Assembly (NCBI GenBank): GCA_902798965.1 | Contig: CADBYS010000035.1 | Coordinates: 1-44,672 of the forward strand | Source: an uncultured Bacteroidales bacterium | Lineage (GTDB): Bacteria; Bacteroidota; Bacteroidia; Bacteroidales; Paludibacteraceae | Reading direction: 5' to 3' | Length of the DNA stretch: 44,672 nucleotides | In this document: in pieces, positions 28,861-37,372 of the stretch | Layout of the letters: each line of letters begins with the position of its first letter | How positions within the stretch are numbered: the first letter of the stretch is position 1 | The notes under the pieces: generated by a model | Database searches by the model: none | Seen by the model: the letters and a program-made list of their open reading frames with translations, nothing else | Told to the model about the DNA's origin: nothing | Made by a program: the position numbers and the translations under genes

Positions 28861-29298
28861 CTATTTTATAATCTTTAAAAAGTTGTAATTCAGTGCTATT
28901 GAAACTTGTTGCATGGTGTTTTCGAGTTTGTCTTTGGTCAGGCTGCATGCCCATAATGTAATCACTTGCCAGCCGTTGGAGCGGAGTAGGGCAATGTTCC
29001 GTTGGTCACGTTGACGATTGTGTGCAATTTTGTTTTGCCAGAATTCCGTGTTGGTTTTCGGTAACACAAACTGCTTGCAGCCTTTGTGTCCATGCCAGAA
29101 GCAGCCGTTAACAAAGATAGCTGTTCTGTACTTGCGCATGACAATATCCGGTTTACCCGGTACGCTCTTGACATTTAGTCGGTAATGGTATCCGTGTGCC
29201 CACAACCATTTCCGCACCAGTATTTCCGGCTTGGTTGCCTTGCTGCGAATATGCGACATGCAGCGATGGCGTTGTTGTGGGGTTAATACATCGGGCAT
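28861..29298 (-). CDS. vsr: Very short patch repair endonuclease
   Basis: Start taken at 29298 (MPDVLTPQQRHRCMSHIRSK), the standard N-terminus, giving 145 residues; an in-frame ATG 14 codons upstream exists. Vsr nicks DNA at T:G mispairs that arise by deamination of 5-methylcytosine. The Asp of GKPDIV, and FVNGCFWHGHKGC with its His and Trp, are the catalytic block. Vsr is normally found beside a cytosine-5 DNA methyltransferase, but none is present in this window; here its partner is ogt. In Bacteroidota Vsr genes also occur as lone members of defence islands. Its promoter region is the stem-rich stretch at 29339-29413. Confidence 0.92.
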   Translation of the reverse strand: MPDVLTPQQRHRCMSHIRSKATKPEILVRKWLWAHGYHYRLNVKSVPGKPDIVMRKYRTAIFVNGCFWHGHKGCKQFVLPKTNTEFWQNKIAHNRQRDQRNIALLRSNGWQVITLWACSLTKDKLENTMQQVSIALNYNFLKIIK

Positions 29299-29338
29299 AG
29301 TCTTTGTTTTAGTGGTTGTTCGGATTTTCCGAATTACC

Positions 29339-29413
29339 ACTCAGTTCTTTTTACTTTGAACCTGTCGGAATTCCCGACAAGTTGAGTTATTCGGTTTTTC
29401 CGAACAACTGAGT
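29339..29413 (-). promoter_or_regulatory. Cloverleaf-like leader of vsr
   Basis: ACTCAGTT (29339-29346) pairs with AACTGAGT (29406-29413) and encloses two hairpins: TGTCGG/CCGACA (29363-29368, 29374-29379) and TTCGG/CCGAA (29390-29394, 29400-29404). It lies 40 bases upstream of vsr and could be an operator or an RNA leader. Confidence 0.4.
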
Positions 29414-29534
29414 TAGTAAGTATTATTTTTAAACAAACCTCCAAGCACTTGTTATCAATTCGTTTGCTTATGCGTTATTGGTGATAAATGAATCATGCGA
29501 GTTTTCCGGAATATTAAACTATCTCTCCCCCAAA

Positions 29535-29690
29535 TTTATACAAACTACGAGTCGAATGGATGTCTTTTATACAAGCTAATGAATGAGATTGTAAAATTTA
29601 TACAAGCAGAAGATAATTTATACAAGCTAATGAGAGAATATGTAAAATTTATACAAGCTAATGTCTCAGGGGGCGCAAATTTATACAAGC
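29535..29690. repeat. Iteron-like repeats, TTTATACAAGC
   Basis: TTTATACAAGC (one copy TTTATACAAAC) starts at 29535, 29566, 29597, 29617, 29648 and 29680, with gaps of 31, 31, 20, 31 and 32 bases; most copies continue CTAATG. The phase of a reading frame changes between copies, so the repeats are kept as DNA, not protein. Just after them come TGTCCCAAGTT-type repeats (29702-29734). They lie between vsr and rhuM and may bind a regulator or serve as a recombination or origin-like site. Confidence 0.75.
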
Positions 29691-29817
29691 TAAAGGGTGG
29701 ATGTCCCAAGTTGTCCTAAGTTCTGTCCCAAGTTTTTTGTCACGAGGGCAGATTATCTTTCCCATTCAATTCCTCGCAAGCAAGCGGGGATGTGCCGGCA
29801 GCTTTGTGGTGATATTC

Positions 29818-30825
29818 TCATTTTGCTCTATTTTCAATGAACTCTTCCAAAGCTAACAACTCCGCATCGGTTTGCTCGGCTTCGGCGATAGCTAAGGCTT
29901 TGCGGCGTGCGTTGAATGTCTCATAGATGGCATCCACATGTTCTTCCATCTGTTTGTTGCTGATAGATCCCGCTCCTTGCAGAACCTGTTTGCCTTGAAA
30001 ATTGAGCAACGAATCGACAGTCTCGCGCCAATAACGAAGAGTCAGGTCTTTGCGTTCTTTCACACGCAACTCGGCTGAATCAAGGAACATTGTTGTCAGC
30101 CTGTTCAGCGTGTCGATCTCGTCTTGCTGCAAGTAATTCTTAGCCGTGTATATATCACCCTTCCGAACAATGCTACCTTTCCATGACGTCAGTGCCATGT
30201 TGGGCTTGGAAGCATCTGCACGGGCTACGATAATCTCCGCAGCAGTCTGTCCGGTTACGGCATAGAGCAGTTTGTTTTGCGTTTCGGCAAAGAACATCTG
30301 GGTTGCTTTGTCAGTCTTGTCATAATCGCTGCTGAGAGCCAATAAATCGCGCACTTTCTGGTAGAACCGCTTTTCGGATGCACGTATCTCGCGTATCCGC
30401 TCTAATAGTTCATCGAAGTAGTCCGGTCGTCCGTCTGGATTCTTTAGCCGCTCGTCGTCCATCGTAAAGCCCTTGACCAGATACTCAGTCAGGTGTTGGT
30501 TGGCCCATATACGGAACTGAGTGCCACGTTTGCTGCGTACTCGGAAACCAATAGCCATAATCATCTCCAGCGAGTAGAACGTCACCTCATATTTTTTGCC
30601 ATCGTTGGCAGTAGTAAAGAATTTCTTTACAACTGAATTTGCATCTAGTTCCCTTTCGTTCAGTATATTAGCAATGTGTTGACCTATGCCTTGCTTAGAG
30701 GTGTCAAAAAGTTCTGCCAGCTGATTTTGGTTCATCCACACACTTCCGTCACGGGCATATAGCACTACGCTTGCATGACCGTCTATGGTGTTGTAGATGA
30801 TAATATTACTCTCGTTGTCTTCCAT
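29818..30825 (-). CDS. rhuM: RhuM family protein
   Basis: A 335-residue member of the RhuM (virulence protein) family, defined by the N-terminal block (SVWMNQNQLAELFDTSKQGI, then HIANILNERELDANSVVKKF) that resembles a Bro/KilA-N-type DNA-binding domain, and by YSLEMIMAIGFRVRSKRGTQ FRIWAN after it. The C-terminal half has AVTGQTAAEIIVARADASKP and a long helix ending in LLALEEFIENRAK. RhuM genes are scattered through islands and restriction loci; the biochemical role is not established. It is flanked by two similar short segments (about 29763-29800 and 31002-31035) and by the iteron-like and hairpin repeats with ACAAGC, as if brought in as a unit. Confidence 0.9.
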   Translation of the reverse strand: MEDNESNIIIYNTIDGHASVVLYARDGSVWMNQNQLAELFDTSKQGIGQHIANILNERELDANSVVKKFFTTANDGKKYEVTFYSLEMIMAIGFRVRSKRGTQFRIWANQHLTEYLVKGFTMDDERLKNPDGRPDYFDELLERIREIRASEKRFYQKVRDLLALSSDYDKTDKATQMFFAETQNKLLYAVTGQTAAEIIVARADASKPNMALTSWKGSIVRKGDIYTAKNYLQQDEIDTLNRLTTMFLDSAELRVKERKDLTLRYWRETVDSLLNFQGKQVLQGAGSISNKQMEEHVDAIYETFNARRKALAIAEAEQTDAELLALEEFIENRAK

Positions 30826-31260
30826 ATTTTGGTGTTTCTATCTTATTCCTTTTTATCCATTAGCTCGCTCCAGGTCATGAAATCCGGTTTGGTGGTTTGG
30901 GTGCTTTGGGTTGTTGTCGTTTAATCAGTTGTTTTGTTGTATAGGGTTGTGTCTTTTTTTTGTCATGGAGTATTGTTTTGTAAAAAAGACACAAGCTAAG
31001 ATTGCCATTCAATCCCCCTCAAGCATGCCGGTAGTTTCTTCCCGTGTTCTTTATGATGCGCGACACACTCGCAGCACTTTCCGTGCCTCGGGCATCCTTC
31101 CTTCGCGCATGGACAATCTATGTTGTTATGTGGACAGGACATGTTGGTTGTGTTTTTTATTAAGCATAGTAATCTATGTTATGCTTGTATCTTTTTGCTT
31201 GGATTTTTGGTAAAAAAGATACAAGCTTGGAGGGGGGGGGATTGGGATAGGGCAGGGTTA
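30826..31260. other. Gene-free stretch with twin hairpins
   Basis: Two homologous stem-loops occur: TTGTGTCTTTTTT (30947-30959) with AAAAAAGACACAA (30982-30994), and GCTTGTATCTTTTT (31183-31196) with 31213-31226. The stems differ as GTGTC/GACAC and GTATC/GATAC, a compensated change. The second could terminate minus-strand transcription after the lipoprotein gene at 31261. A 100-codon plus-strand frame here is not supported. Confidence 0.6.
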
Positions 31261-31623
31261 TTAAAGTCCTAAACTCTTCATAAAGTATGCACGCGCAGCA
31301 TCATCCCAATGACTCTGCCATTGGACGTAGTCTTTCCTATTGGCATCAGAACGAATGCTATCCACTTGAACGATGATAGGTTCTGAACTCTTACCGGATT
31401 TCCATGTGGTGTATAGAAATCCTTGCATCGGTTCTTCTGTGACATTAAGATGAATGCTATCAATGGTGATATCATCTACAAAAACCATATTTTGCAGAAG
31501 TAAAGGCAATCTTTCTTTTTCGCCTTGAATGACCGCTGCTTCTGCTTGCTCCACTGTTAACTTGTTGTTGCATGCCGTCAGCGCTACCGCCGCCACGGCT
31601 AAAAGGATAAATAGTTTTTTCAT
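31261..31623 (-). CDS. Small lipoprotein
   Basis: A 120-residue lipoprotein (lipobox ALTAC, Cys near residue 18), mature part NNKLTVEQAEAAVIQGEKER and then beta-rich sequence ending WDDAARAYFMKSLGL. It starts 10 bases after the PIWI-like gene, so it may share its transcript, but a secreted lipoprotein would not obviously serve a cytoplasmic defence system. No family recognised. Confidence 0.75.
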   Translation of the reverse strand: MKKLFILLAVAAVALTACNNKLTVEQAEAAVIQGEKERLPLLLQNMVFVDDITIDSIHLNVTEEPMQGFLYTTWKSGKSSEPIIVQVDSIRSDANRKDYVQWQSHWDDAARAYFMKSLGL

Positions 31624-31633
31624 GATTAAAAAG

Positions 31634-33607
31634 TTATTTTACTGTTATTTCGTTCCAATGTTTACTATACGATACTTCACATGCATCATCAAGATACTCC
31701 AGTAAGAATTTGAAGGGGAATGGATAGGTCATCATTTCGTTCCAACGCCCGAATCCAAATCGCAACATATCCATTATTTGCATGATTTGATTCTTTACGG
31801 CAGCATCATTCTCTCTATGAAGGATGAATATTTTTCTTACACGCGGCATTCTATCCATCTTAGTGCTTTTTAATATCTGCATGTTTTCGCTATTGGTTCC
31901 GGATATATACGAATATGCGCCATTTGGTTCACCATTGAGACCTTCTGTCTGCCACAAATGCAGACCTATGTAACCTCTCAGATATTTATGAGCCTCATCC
32001 TTTCTTTTGAAAAACGATAATGGCATATCACCATTCACAATGTCATTATAGGCTTCATCAATAAGCTGCACATCCAAGACAGGAATTTCATCCGTATCAA
32101 TAATCAAATAAACATTTCCGTCCTTCTTAAGCGCCATATAGTCTCTGGAACCATGAATCTTTTCTGGCTCAGTATAACATAGATTTTCTACAACAAATGA
32201 AGCAAAAGGCACAGGCGGTTGATTACTGGTGAAACCATAATCCTTTATTTCCATTTCTCCGTTCGAGTTCATTTGTAGAGATGCACCTATAATGCTATCG
32301 TCATGAATTTTATATCGGAAAAATTCCCATCCTTCTGCAAGATCACCAAATTGATTAGGTAGTACCCTCTTGATAATGCAATCTTTCACTAGCAATTCCA
32401 TCAATATTCTACGAGCTTCTGAAATAGAAAAGACATCTTCTTTCTCATTATTGTAGAATATCTTATGTTGTAATGCTGAACTGGAATTGGCTAACCGATA
32501 TAAAGACTTTGTGTAGTGCGTTTCTGATATCTCCTCGTCTTTTGGCTCGCATAATTTCACAACCAAGTCTCCAATGACCTGTTTCTTATGAAAGATCAGG
32601 CTGTCTAGCATGATAGACTGAAATTGCGCTTTCATCTGAGAAATTAGCACATCAGCGGCTTTCCCGAAAGGATTATCTATAAATATTGATTTCCCGGAAA
32701 GATATTCCGTTAAAAACCGCAACGTATCTTTGTCGGTCTTATATGCATCGTAATAGATAACTGAAGAATCTACAAACTCAATACGCAGGATATGAGAGTA
32801 TTTAGTATTTACAAGGTCAACTATCTGTGACAGTGCAAATAGTCGCCCATGTGAATAATCTTCTGGGTTATATGGCCAGTATGGGATGATATTATGCTTA
32901 TCGGAGAAACGTTTCTTTTGAACATATAGTGTCTCTAATGCTGGATAGTTGCCTTTTATCTCCCGAAGTATAATAGGTCGAATAGCCAAACCGGACCACC
33001 ATTGTCCATGAATATCCTCACTAACTTGGAATACACAATTCTTTTTCTTTAACTCGTCATAGTTTTTGGGGCTCGAAAAAGAAGTTGTCTTCGCTGTCAG
33101 AATTAAGAAATCGTTAACTTCGATTTTTAGACAAACAAGCTCTTTCTTGCTTTTGGGTATTAGAAAGTTCTTATCATCGCATATAAGAAGACTTCCATTA
33201 TTGTACATCAGCCTGTCTGCTTTCAATTTCCCTAATGAATTGATGGCTAACGAGGCTATGATACGTTGTTGCTGCTTGGTGGTGTAATCTTCTAAATCAT
33301 CTATCTTGAAGCGTATCTGGTCGTATTCTCTAAGGCTGTTTATAATTGCAGAAGCTTCTCCTTTTTTTACCATAATAAAAAAGCGAGTACAAGGGTAAAG
33401 AACGTCATTCCACTTGGCTCTTATTCCACAAACAGATAAAAAAGGAACATCCGCTAATTGTTCATAAGCAAGATTCTTATATTCTTTATCAAAACTGTAA
33501 TAGGAAACTACAGAATAGGAAGAGAAGAAATTCTCTTTATCATACTCAATGGATATCTTATTTGTAGTAAGAGGCCATCCTTTTATGTCGTCTAAATTGA
33601 TTTTCAC
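31634..33607 (-). CDS. Candidate PIWI-fold defence protein
   Basis: A 657-residue protein with a GTG start, five bases after the helicase gene. No signal peptide. The N-terminal 200 residues are beta-rich with no recognised fold. The C-terminus has the outline of a PIWI domain: a strand-loop segment GAYSYISGTNSEN (about 570-582), a strand VRKIFILHREN, a helix (KNQIMQIMDMLRFGFGRW), then YPFPFKFLLEYLDDA (about 625-640), comparable with the dipeptide-rich P-x-P helix that ends Argonaute and PIWI-RE proteins. The partner helicase-nuclease upstream agrees with the PIWI-RE three-gene cassette (PIWI-RE, DinG-like helicase, restriction-type nuclease) described by Burroughs and colleagues. Catalytic RNase H residues were not identified with confidence. 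The family assignment is a hypothesis; the gene itself is certain. AT-rich codon use. Confidence 0.45.
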   Translation of the reverse strand: MKINLDDIKGWPLTTNKISIEYDKENFFSSYSVVSYYSFDKEYKNLAYEQLADVPFLSVCGIRAKWNDVLYPCTRFFIMVKKGEASAIINSLREYDQIRFKIDDLEDYTTKQQQRIIASLAINSLGKLKADRLMYNNGSLLICDDKNFLIPKSKKELVCLKIEVNDFLILTAKTTSFSSPKNYDELKKKNCVFQVSEDIHGQWWSGLAIRPIILREIKGNYPALETLYVQKKRFSDKHNIIPYWPYNPEDYSHGRLFALSQIVDLVNTKYSHILRIEFVDSSVIYYDAYKTDKDTLRFLTEYLSGKSIFIDNPFGKAADVLISQMKAQFQSIMLDSLIFHKKQVIGDLVVKLCEPKDEEISETHYTKSLYRLANSSSALQHKIFYNNEKEDVFSISEARRILMELLVKDCIIKRVLPNQFGDLAEGWEFFRYKIHDDSIIGASLQMNSNGEMEIKDYGFTSNQPPVPFASFVVENLCYTEPEKIHGSRDYMALKKDGNVYLIIDTDEIPVLDVQLIDEAYNDIVNGDMPLSFFKRKDEAHKYLRGYIGLHLWQTEGLNGEPNGAYSYISGTNSENMQILKSTKMDRMPRVRKIFILHRENDAAVKNQIMQIMDMLRFGFGRWNEMMTYPFPFKFLLEYLDDACEVSYSKHWNEITVK

Positions 33608-33612
33608 AGTTC

Positions 33613-36600
33613 TTAATAAGCTTTAATGAGTTCTCTCAAAGTCTCTAATCCTTGATATACAATGTTTCCTTGTTCATCTATTAAACCGCCTATCTCATTG
33701 ATGTCATCCATTAAAGTCTCATCAATTTTAAGTATATTCACGGTAATCAGCTTGCATTTTAATCGTTCCTCCTTCTTTTTTCGCTTCTCCGATGTCGGCA
33801 AATCACCATACTTATCATTATGATCAGCATTCGGGTTCATGTTTTTGACATCGAAAGCAAGCCTATAGCTACCATCTGGATTACATAAAACGAAATCTGC
33901 TAACTCATAATCCTTTCCTTCTAAATGCTTTATCTCGTCTTGTTTGCAACCGGTATAATGATGAACTAAAGCGAGGAATGCTTCTTCTCCAATTTCACCT
34001 GTATAGTCAGTAGCTAATATCTGTGGATGAAGAATGAGACCATCTTGTGCCCAAGATGTAGCAAAACCATTACGTTCGAAATGCTCCCTTATGACCTGAT
34101 TCTTCATAAGAACATCAAGGCGTACTTTCTCAGGGGATATATAATATCCTTTCTCTTTTCCTATAGGACAAATGCGTTTGTATTGGTCACAAGCGAACCA
34201 ATAACCGCCTTTTTCGTCTCTCTTCCAATCGCCATAGCACTTCGTAATAAACGTCAAATAGCGGTCTTCCTCATCCAATTGCTCCCAATCGGAGATAACA
34301 GGCTTTGTGATAATTGCCCGTTTGTAACTCTGATTCATTCTTTGGCTGGCTAAAATATGATATGGAATATCTCCATTCGAATCGTCCTCATCATAGTCAT
34401 CATTCCAATCATCCGTGTGAGGTGTATAATAAAGGGCTAGACTACGCATCTTTTCGAGCAAACTTTGAGCATAATTAGCATCATTGCATCGCATTATTTC
34501 TTCAGCCGGTATCAATGCCTCATTATGCATAGGTCGTTCTTTTATGAAATTCGCTAATGCTTTAAATTCTTTCGTTAAAGATTTGTCTAAGTTTGATGCA
34601 TCAAAATAGGATGTCATCGTTTCATCATATAGCAAGTAAGTCGTTCGGTTCTTATTGCGTGTACGGCATAGACGTCCAACGGCTTGCTCTACGATAGTTT
34701 GTGCCCAAGCCGCTTTATCCTTTGCAATACCAGGATCTTTCTTCTCGCTGAAATAGAAGGTATTGGTCAATGCCTGATAAAGCCATCTTGCCACATCTGA
34801 TTTGGACAAGCAACCCCTCTCATAGAGCATCATCAATACCAACATGGCATTGTAGAAACTCTTTTCGAAGGTAGATTCATAACCATCTTCGCTCATCATA
34901 AGATAACCAGTCGGTGATTGGAGATATACAGCGTCCCAGTCTTTTTTTAGAGTTTCCCCTTCTGTTTCCCAATTGTCACCAGAAATATAATCGAGTTCTT
35001 CTGGAATCGTATATTGCATATTAGTTCCTGCCTTGAAACTTCCATATGCAGATACCAACATGAGTTTGGAATCTTTGTTCTGACTAAGTTCAGTAAGTAT
35101 ATCCTTTTCTACCTCATCCCAATCTTTTGATATTTTGATGTGGTTATTTATCCAATCGGTTGGTAGCTCGCCGTCTAATAAAGAAGGCATCTCTTGGAAA
35201 GAACCATCTATCAGACAGCTTAATACATGTATTTGAACCTTGTCCTTATCTCCAGTACGGTTCTGGAAGAAAATCATACTATGTATATCATCGTGTGTAA
35301 CGAACCAATGGTATGATTCAATAAATTGGAAAAGGCGGTATAACTGGAATAGAAGATTATCTATTCCGCCCTCATTCTTTTTCAGGTTTCTGACGGTTAT
35401 ACGGAACCAGTCCTCGGCAAGACCTGCATCTTGTGCCGCCTTGGAGAACATTTCTTTATATCTCTGTGGCAGTTCAAGATGATTCTCTCGTTTGTCCTCA
35501 TATTCATAACGCTCGATAGGAACCACCTCTACACGATGATCAGCTGGGTATGTCTGAACTAACAATTCATCGAATCTATTTCTGTCTTCTATGGATAACC
35601 GATGAACTTTTTCTCCAAGGATTTCTTTCAGATATACAATGTCAAAATTACTTACTACGGACCTGTTAGAGGCGGTTGCAGAACACAAGACTACAGCGGT
35701 ATTATCAAAATAAGTAAGGTTAACTAATATCTTTTCGGGAGTGTTGGCTATTTCACGACTGGATAGCCGTACGCGGTGTTGATTGTCTCTCTCATCTATT
35801 TCTTCCTGAAAGAACTGTACGCCTTGAGAATATACTGAATAGTCTGGCAACTTTATTGGTTTTGGGTCTTTGGTCTGAATTAGGTTCTTTCTGTTTGTCA
35901 TGAACTCCGTTTGTTGTTGCTCAAAATGGAATTCTGATGCAGACTCAAACCGCGAAAAGAATGTGTGAACCTCTCTCTCTAATGTGGGATAACCAAGGAA
36001 GTTACGTTCTCCGACATTATTAGTACCTATCTTATTGATTTCTTCTTGGAACTTATCTCTGCTTTTCTCCAACGCCTCTGTGATGACACTTCTAAACTGA
36101 GATTTGACAGAGGTAATATTCTTTGAAATGAGTGTCAAAAAAGTATCTAATGGAATGACGACCGAGTATTCTTCTGTCAATTGCTCTTTGTCTGTACTAT
36201 GTACCAAACTCAGATGCCGATTTCCTTTCTTATAGCATATATAGGAGTTGGTTTTATCTCCACTTTGAGATATGTTCAGCTTTATTGGACCAGAGAAAAA
36301 TACTCCACGGCGAAAAGCTTCTATGTCCTCTGGCGTTTCTAGGAAAATACTATTATATGACTTGGTCCCGCCAAATAATTTATCCCAATTGTTCTCTGTT
36401 ATGGCTTTTGCTTTATGTATGCAATCTTCCAAATGGAAACCATAATATGTATCAGAGGTGTTTTCTGGAGTTTCTAACAACGCTTTATATTGCAAGTAGC
36501 CGTTGTATCCTTTTGCAAACTTCTTATTACCCCAGATGCTGTCTATTGATTGGTCAATAATAGCATTTCGCATAGCTATTGCAGCCTGATCCGATTCGTC

Positions 36601-37371
36601 AAACAATATGAGGGTGCGTTTCCCTTTTTGTGAGAAATTGGCAATGGTTACTTTTTCATCAATGATAGGGTCAATACCATACATAGCTTTATGTACGGTC
36701 ATCAATAGAACTTTCTTGTTCTTATACTCTACTTGTGGATAAACCTCTTTTAAGTGGGGAAATAGCCTGTTTAATGTTGCAAGAGAAACTTTTTTCTGCT
36801 GCTTCGTGTGCTCTAAATGTTTCTTGAAATTCTCAAAGAAAGTGCGCACCGCTTTACGAAGATTCGCCTCACTCTCATCTATCTGTTGACGTAGATATTC
36901 GTTGTTGTTGCTTTCATATGTGTTTACCAAACCGGCAAGCCCCTCGTACGTCTTCTTAACCCAATTGTAGTTATAGCGCAAATCGGTTATTTTCGTATCC
37001 CGTCTTTTCTGCTCATCTATCTGAAAGTCCATTTCTTCTAACAAATAGGCGAAACTGGAATTCTTGATGGCTTTCATGATAACTTCGGGATTATTCTCAA
37101 TAACCAATTTATCTTTGGGCTTCAGTTTACTTTCTGGAGTATGGATAAATCGTTCGATCTCCTTATCCATTCCGGTTACCAATTTGTTTTGTACGCAGAG
37201 AATGATAATCTTATCAAAGTGCTGTGGATAGTACTCACATGTCAATTTGCCGATAGTGTATGATTTTCCTCCACCGGTAGCAATATCGCATATATGAATA
37301 CCAGGAGTAATATATTGTTCGAATATATTCTCTACATGTCGACTTAAATATAATTTGTAATTCTCTTGCAT
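33613..37371 (-). CDS. Helicase-nuclease, DinG-like SF2 with PD-(D/E)XK end
   Basis: Start taken at 37371 (MQENYKLYLSRHVENIFEQY), one base after the previous stop, giving 1252 residues. Walker A is ATGGGKS (about 31-37), the DEAD-like box is LILFDESDQ (about 255), motif V-like is AYGSFKAGTNMQY, and motif VI is QAVGRLCRTRNKN (near 893), so it is a superfamily 2 ATPase with a DinG or XPD flavour; no Fe-S cysteine cluster is evident. A large insert lies between the two helicase lobes. The C-terminus (about 1125-1215) has GEEAF, ELADFVL and LAFDVKN, with the E-D-DxK order of a PD-(D/E)XK nuclease. Inferred: unwinding coupled to cutting of invading DNA, with the 657-residue partner downstream. Much more AT-rich than the PUL. 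Confidence 0.75.
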   Translation of the reverse strand: MQENYKLYLSRHVENIFEQYITPGIHICDIATGGGKSYTIGKLTCEYYPQHFDKIIILCVQNKLVTGMDKEIERFIHTPESKLKPKDKLVIENNPEVIMKAIKNSSFAYLLEEMDFQIDEQKRRDTKITDLRYNYNWVKKTYEGLAGLVNTYESNNNEYLRQQIDESEANLRKAVRTFFENFKKHLEHTKQQKKVSLATLNRLFPHLKEVYPQVEYKNKKVLLMTVHKAMYGIDPIIDEKVTIANFSQKGKRTLILFDESDQAAIAMRNAIIDQSIDSIWGNKKFAKGYNGYLQYKALLETPENTSDTYYGFHLEDCIHKAKAITENNWDKLFGGTKSYNSIFLETPEDIEAFRRGVFFSGPIKLNISQSGDKTNSYICYKKGNRHLSLVHSTDKEQLTEEYSVVIPLDTFLTLISKNITSVKSQFRSVITEALEKSRDKFQEEINKIGTNNVGERNFLGYPTLEREVHTFFSRFESASEFHFEQQQTEFMTNRKNLIQTKDPKPIKLPDYSVYSQGVQFFQEEIDERDNQHRVRLSSREIANTPEKILVNLTYFDNTAVVLCSATASNRSVVSNFDIVYLKEILGEKVHRLSIEDRNRFDELLVQTYPADHRVEVVPIERYEYEDKRENHLELPQRYKEMFSKAAQDAGLAEDWFRITVRNLKKNEGGIDNLLFQLYRLFQFIESYHWFVTHDDIHSMIFFQNRTGDKDKVQIHVLSCLIDGSFQEMPSLLDGELPTDWINNHIKISKDWDEVEKDILTELSQNKDSKLMLVSAYGSFKAGTNMQYTIPEELDYISGDNWETEGETLKKDWDAVYLQSPTGYLMMSEDGYESTFEKSFYNAMLVLMMLYERGCLSKSDVARWLYQALTNTFYFSEKKDPGIAKDKAAWAQTIVEQAVGRLCRTRNKNRTTYLLYDETMTSYFDASNLDKSLTKEFKALANFIKERPMHNEALIPAEEIMRCNDANYAQSLLEKMRSLALYYTPHTDDWNDDYDEDDSNGDIPYHILASQRMNQSYKRAIITKPVISDWEQLDEEDRYLTFITKCYGDWKRDEKGGYWFACDQYKRICPIGKEKGYYISPEKVRLDVLMKNQVIREHFERNGFATSWAQDGLILHPQILATDYTGEIGEEAFLALVHHYTGCKQDEIKHLEGKDYELADFVLCNPDGSYRLAFDVKNMNPNADHNDKYGDLPTSEKRKKKEERLKCKLITVNILKIDETLMDDINEIGGLIDEQGNIVYQGLETLRELIKAY

Positions 37372-37372
37372 C

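Noticed and set aside
29535-29690. CRISPR-like array
   Set aside because: Repeats are only 11-19 bases, spacing is uneven (20 to 32), spacers are too short, and no cas gene is present.
29495-29719. A 74-codon frame with repeated LYKLM and KFIQA words
   Set aside because: The repeated words come from the TTTATACAAGC DNA repeats, which change phase between copies; no promoter or family match supports a gene.
30911-31213. A 100-codon plus-strand frame
   Set aside because: It runs through both hairpins, its composition is unlike a real protein, and no Bacteroides-type promoter precedes it.
31261-31623. Lipoprotein as part of the defence operon
   Set aside because: Only its 10-base spacing links it to the operon; a secreted lipoprotein is not an obvious partner, so it is listed without that role.
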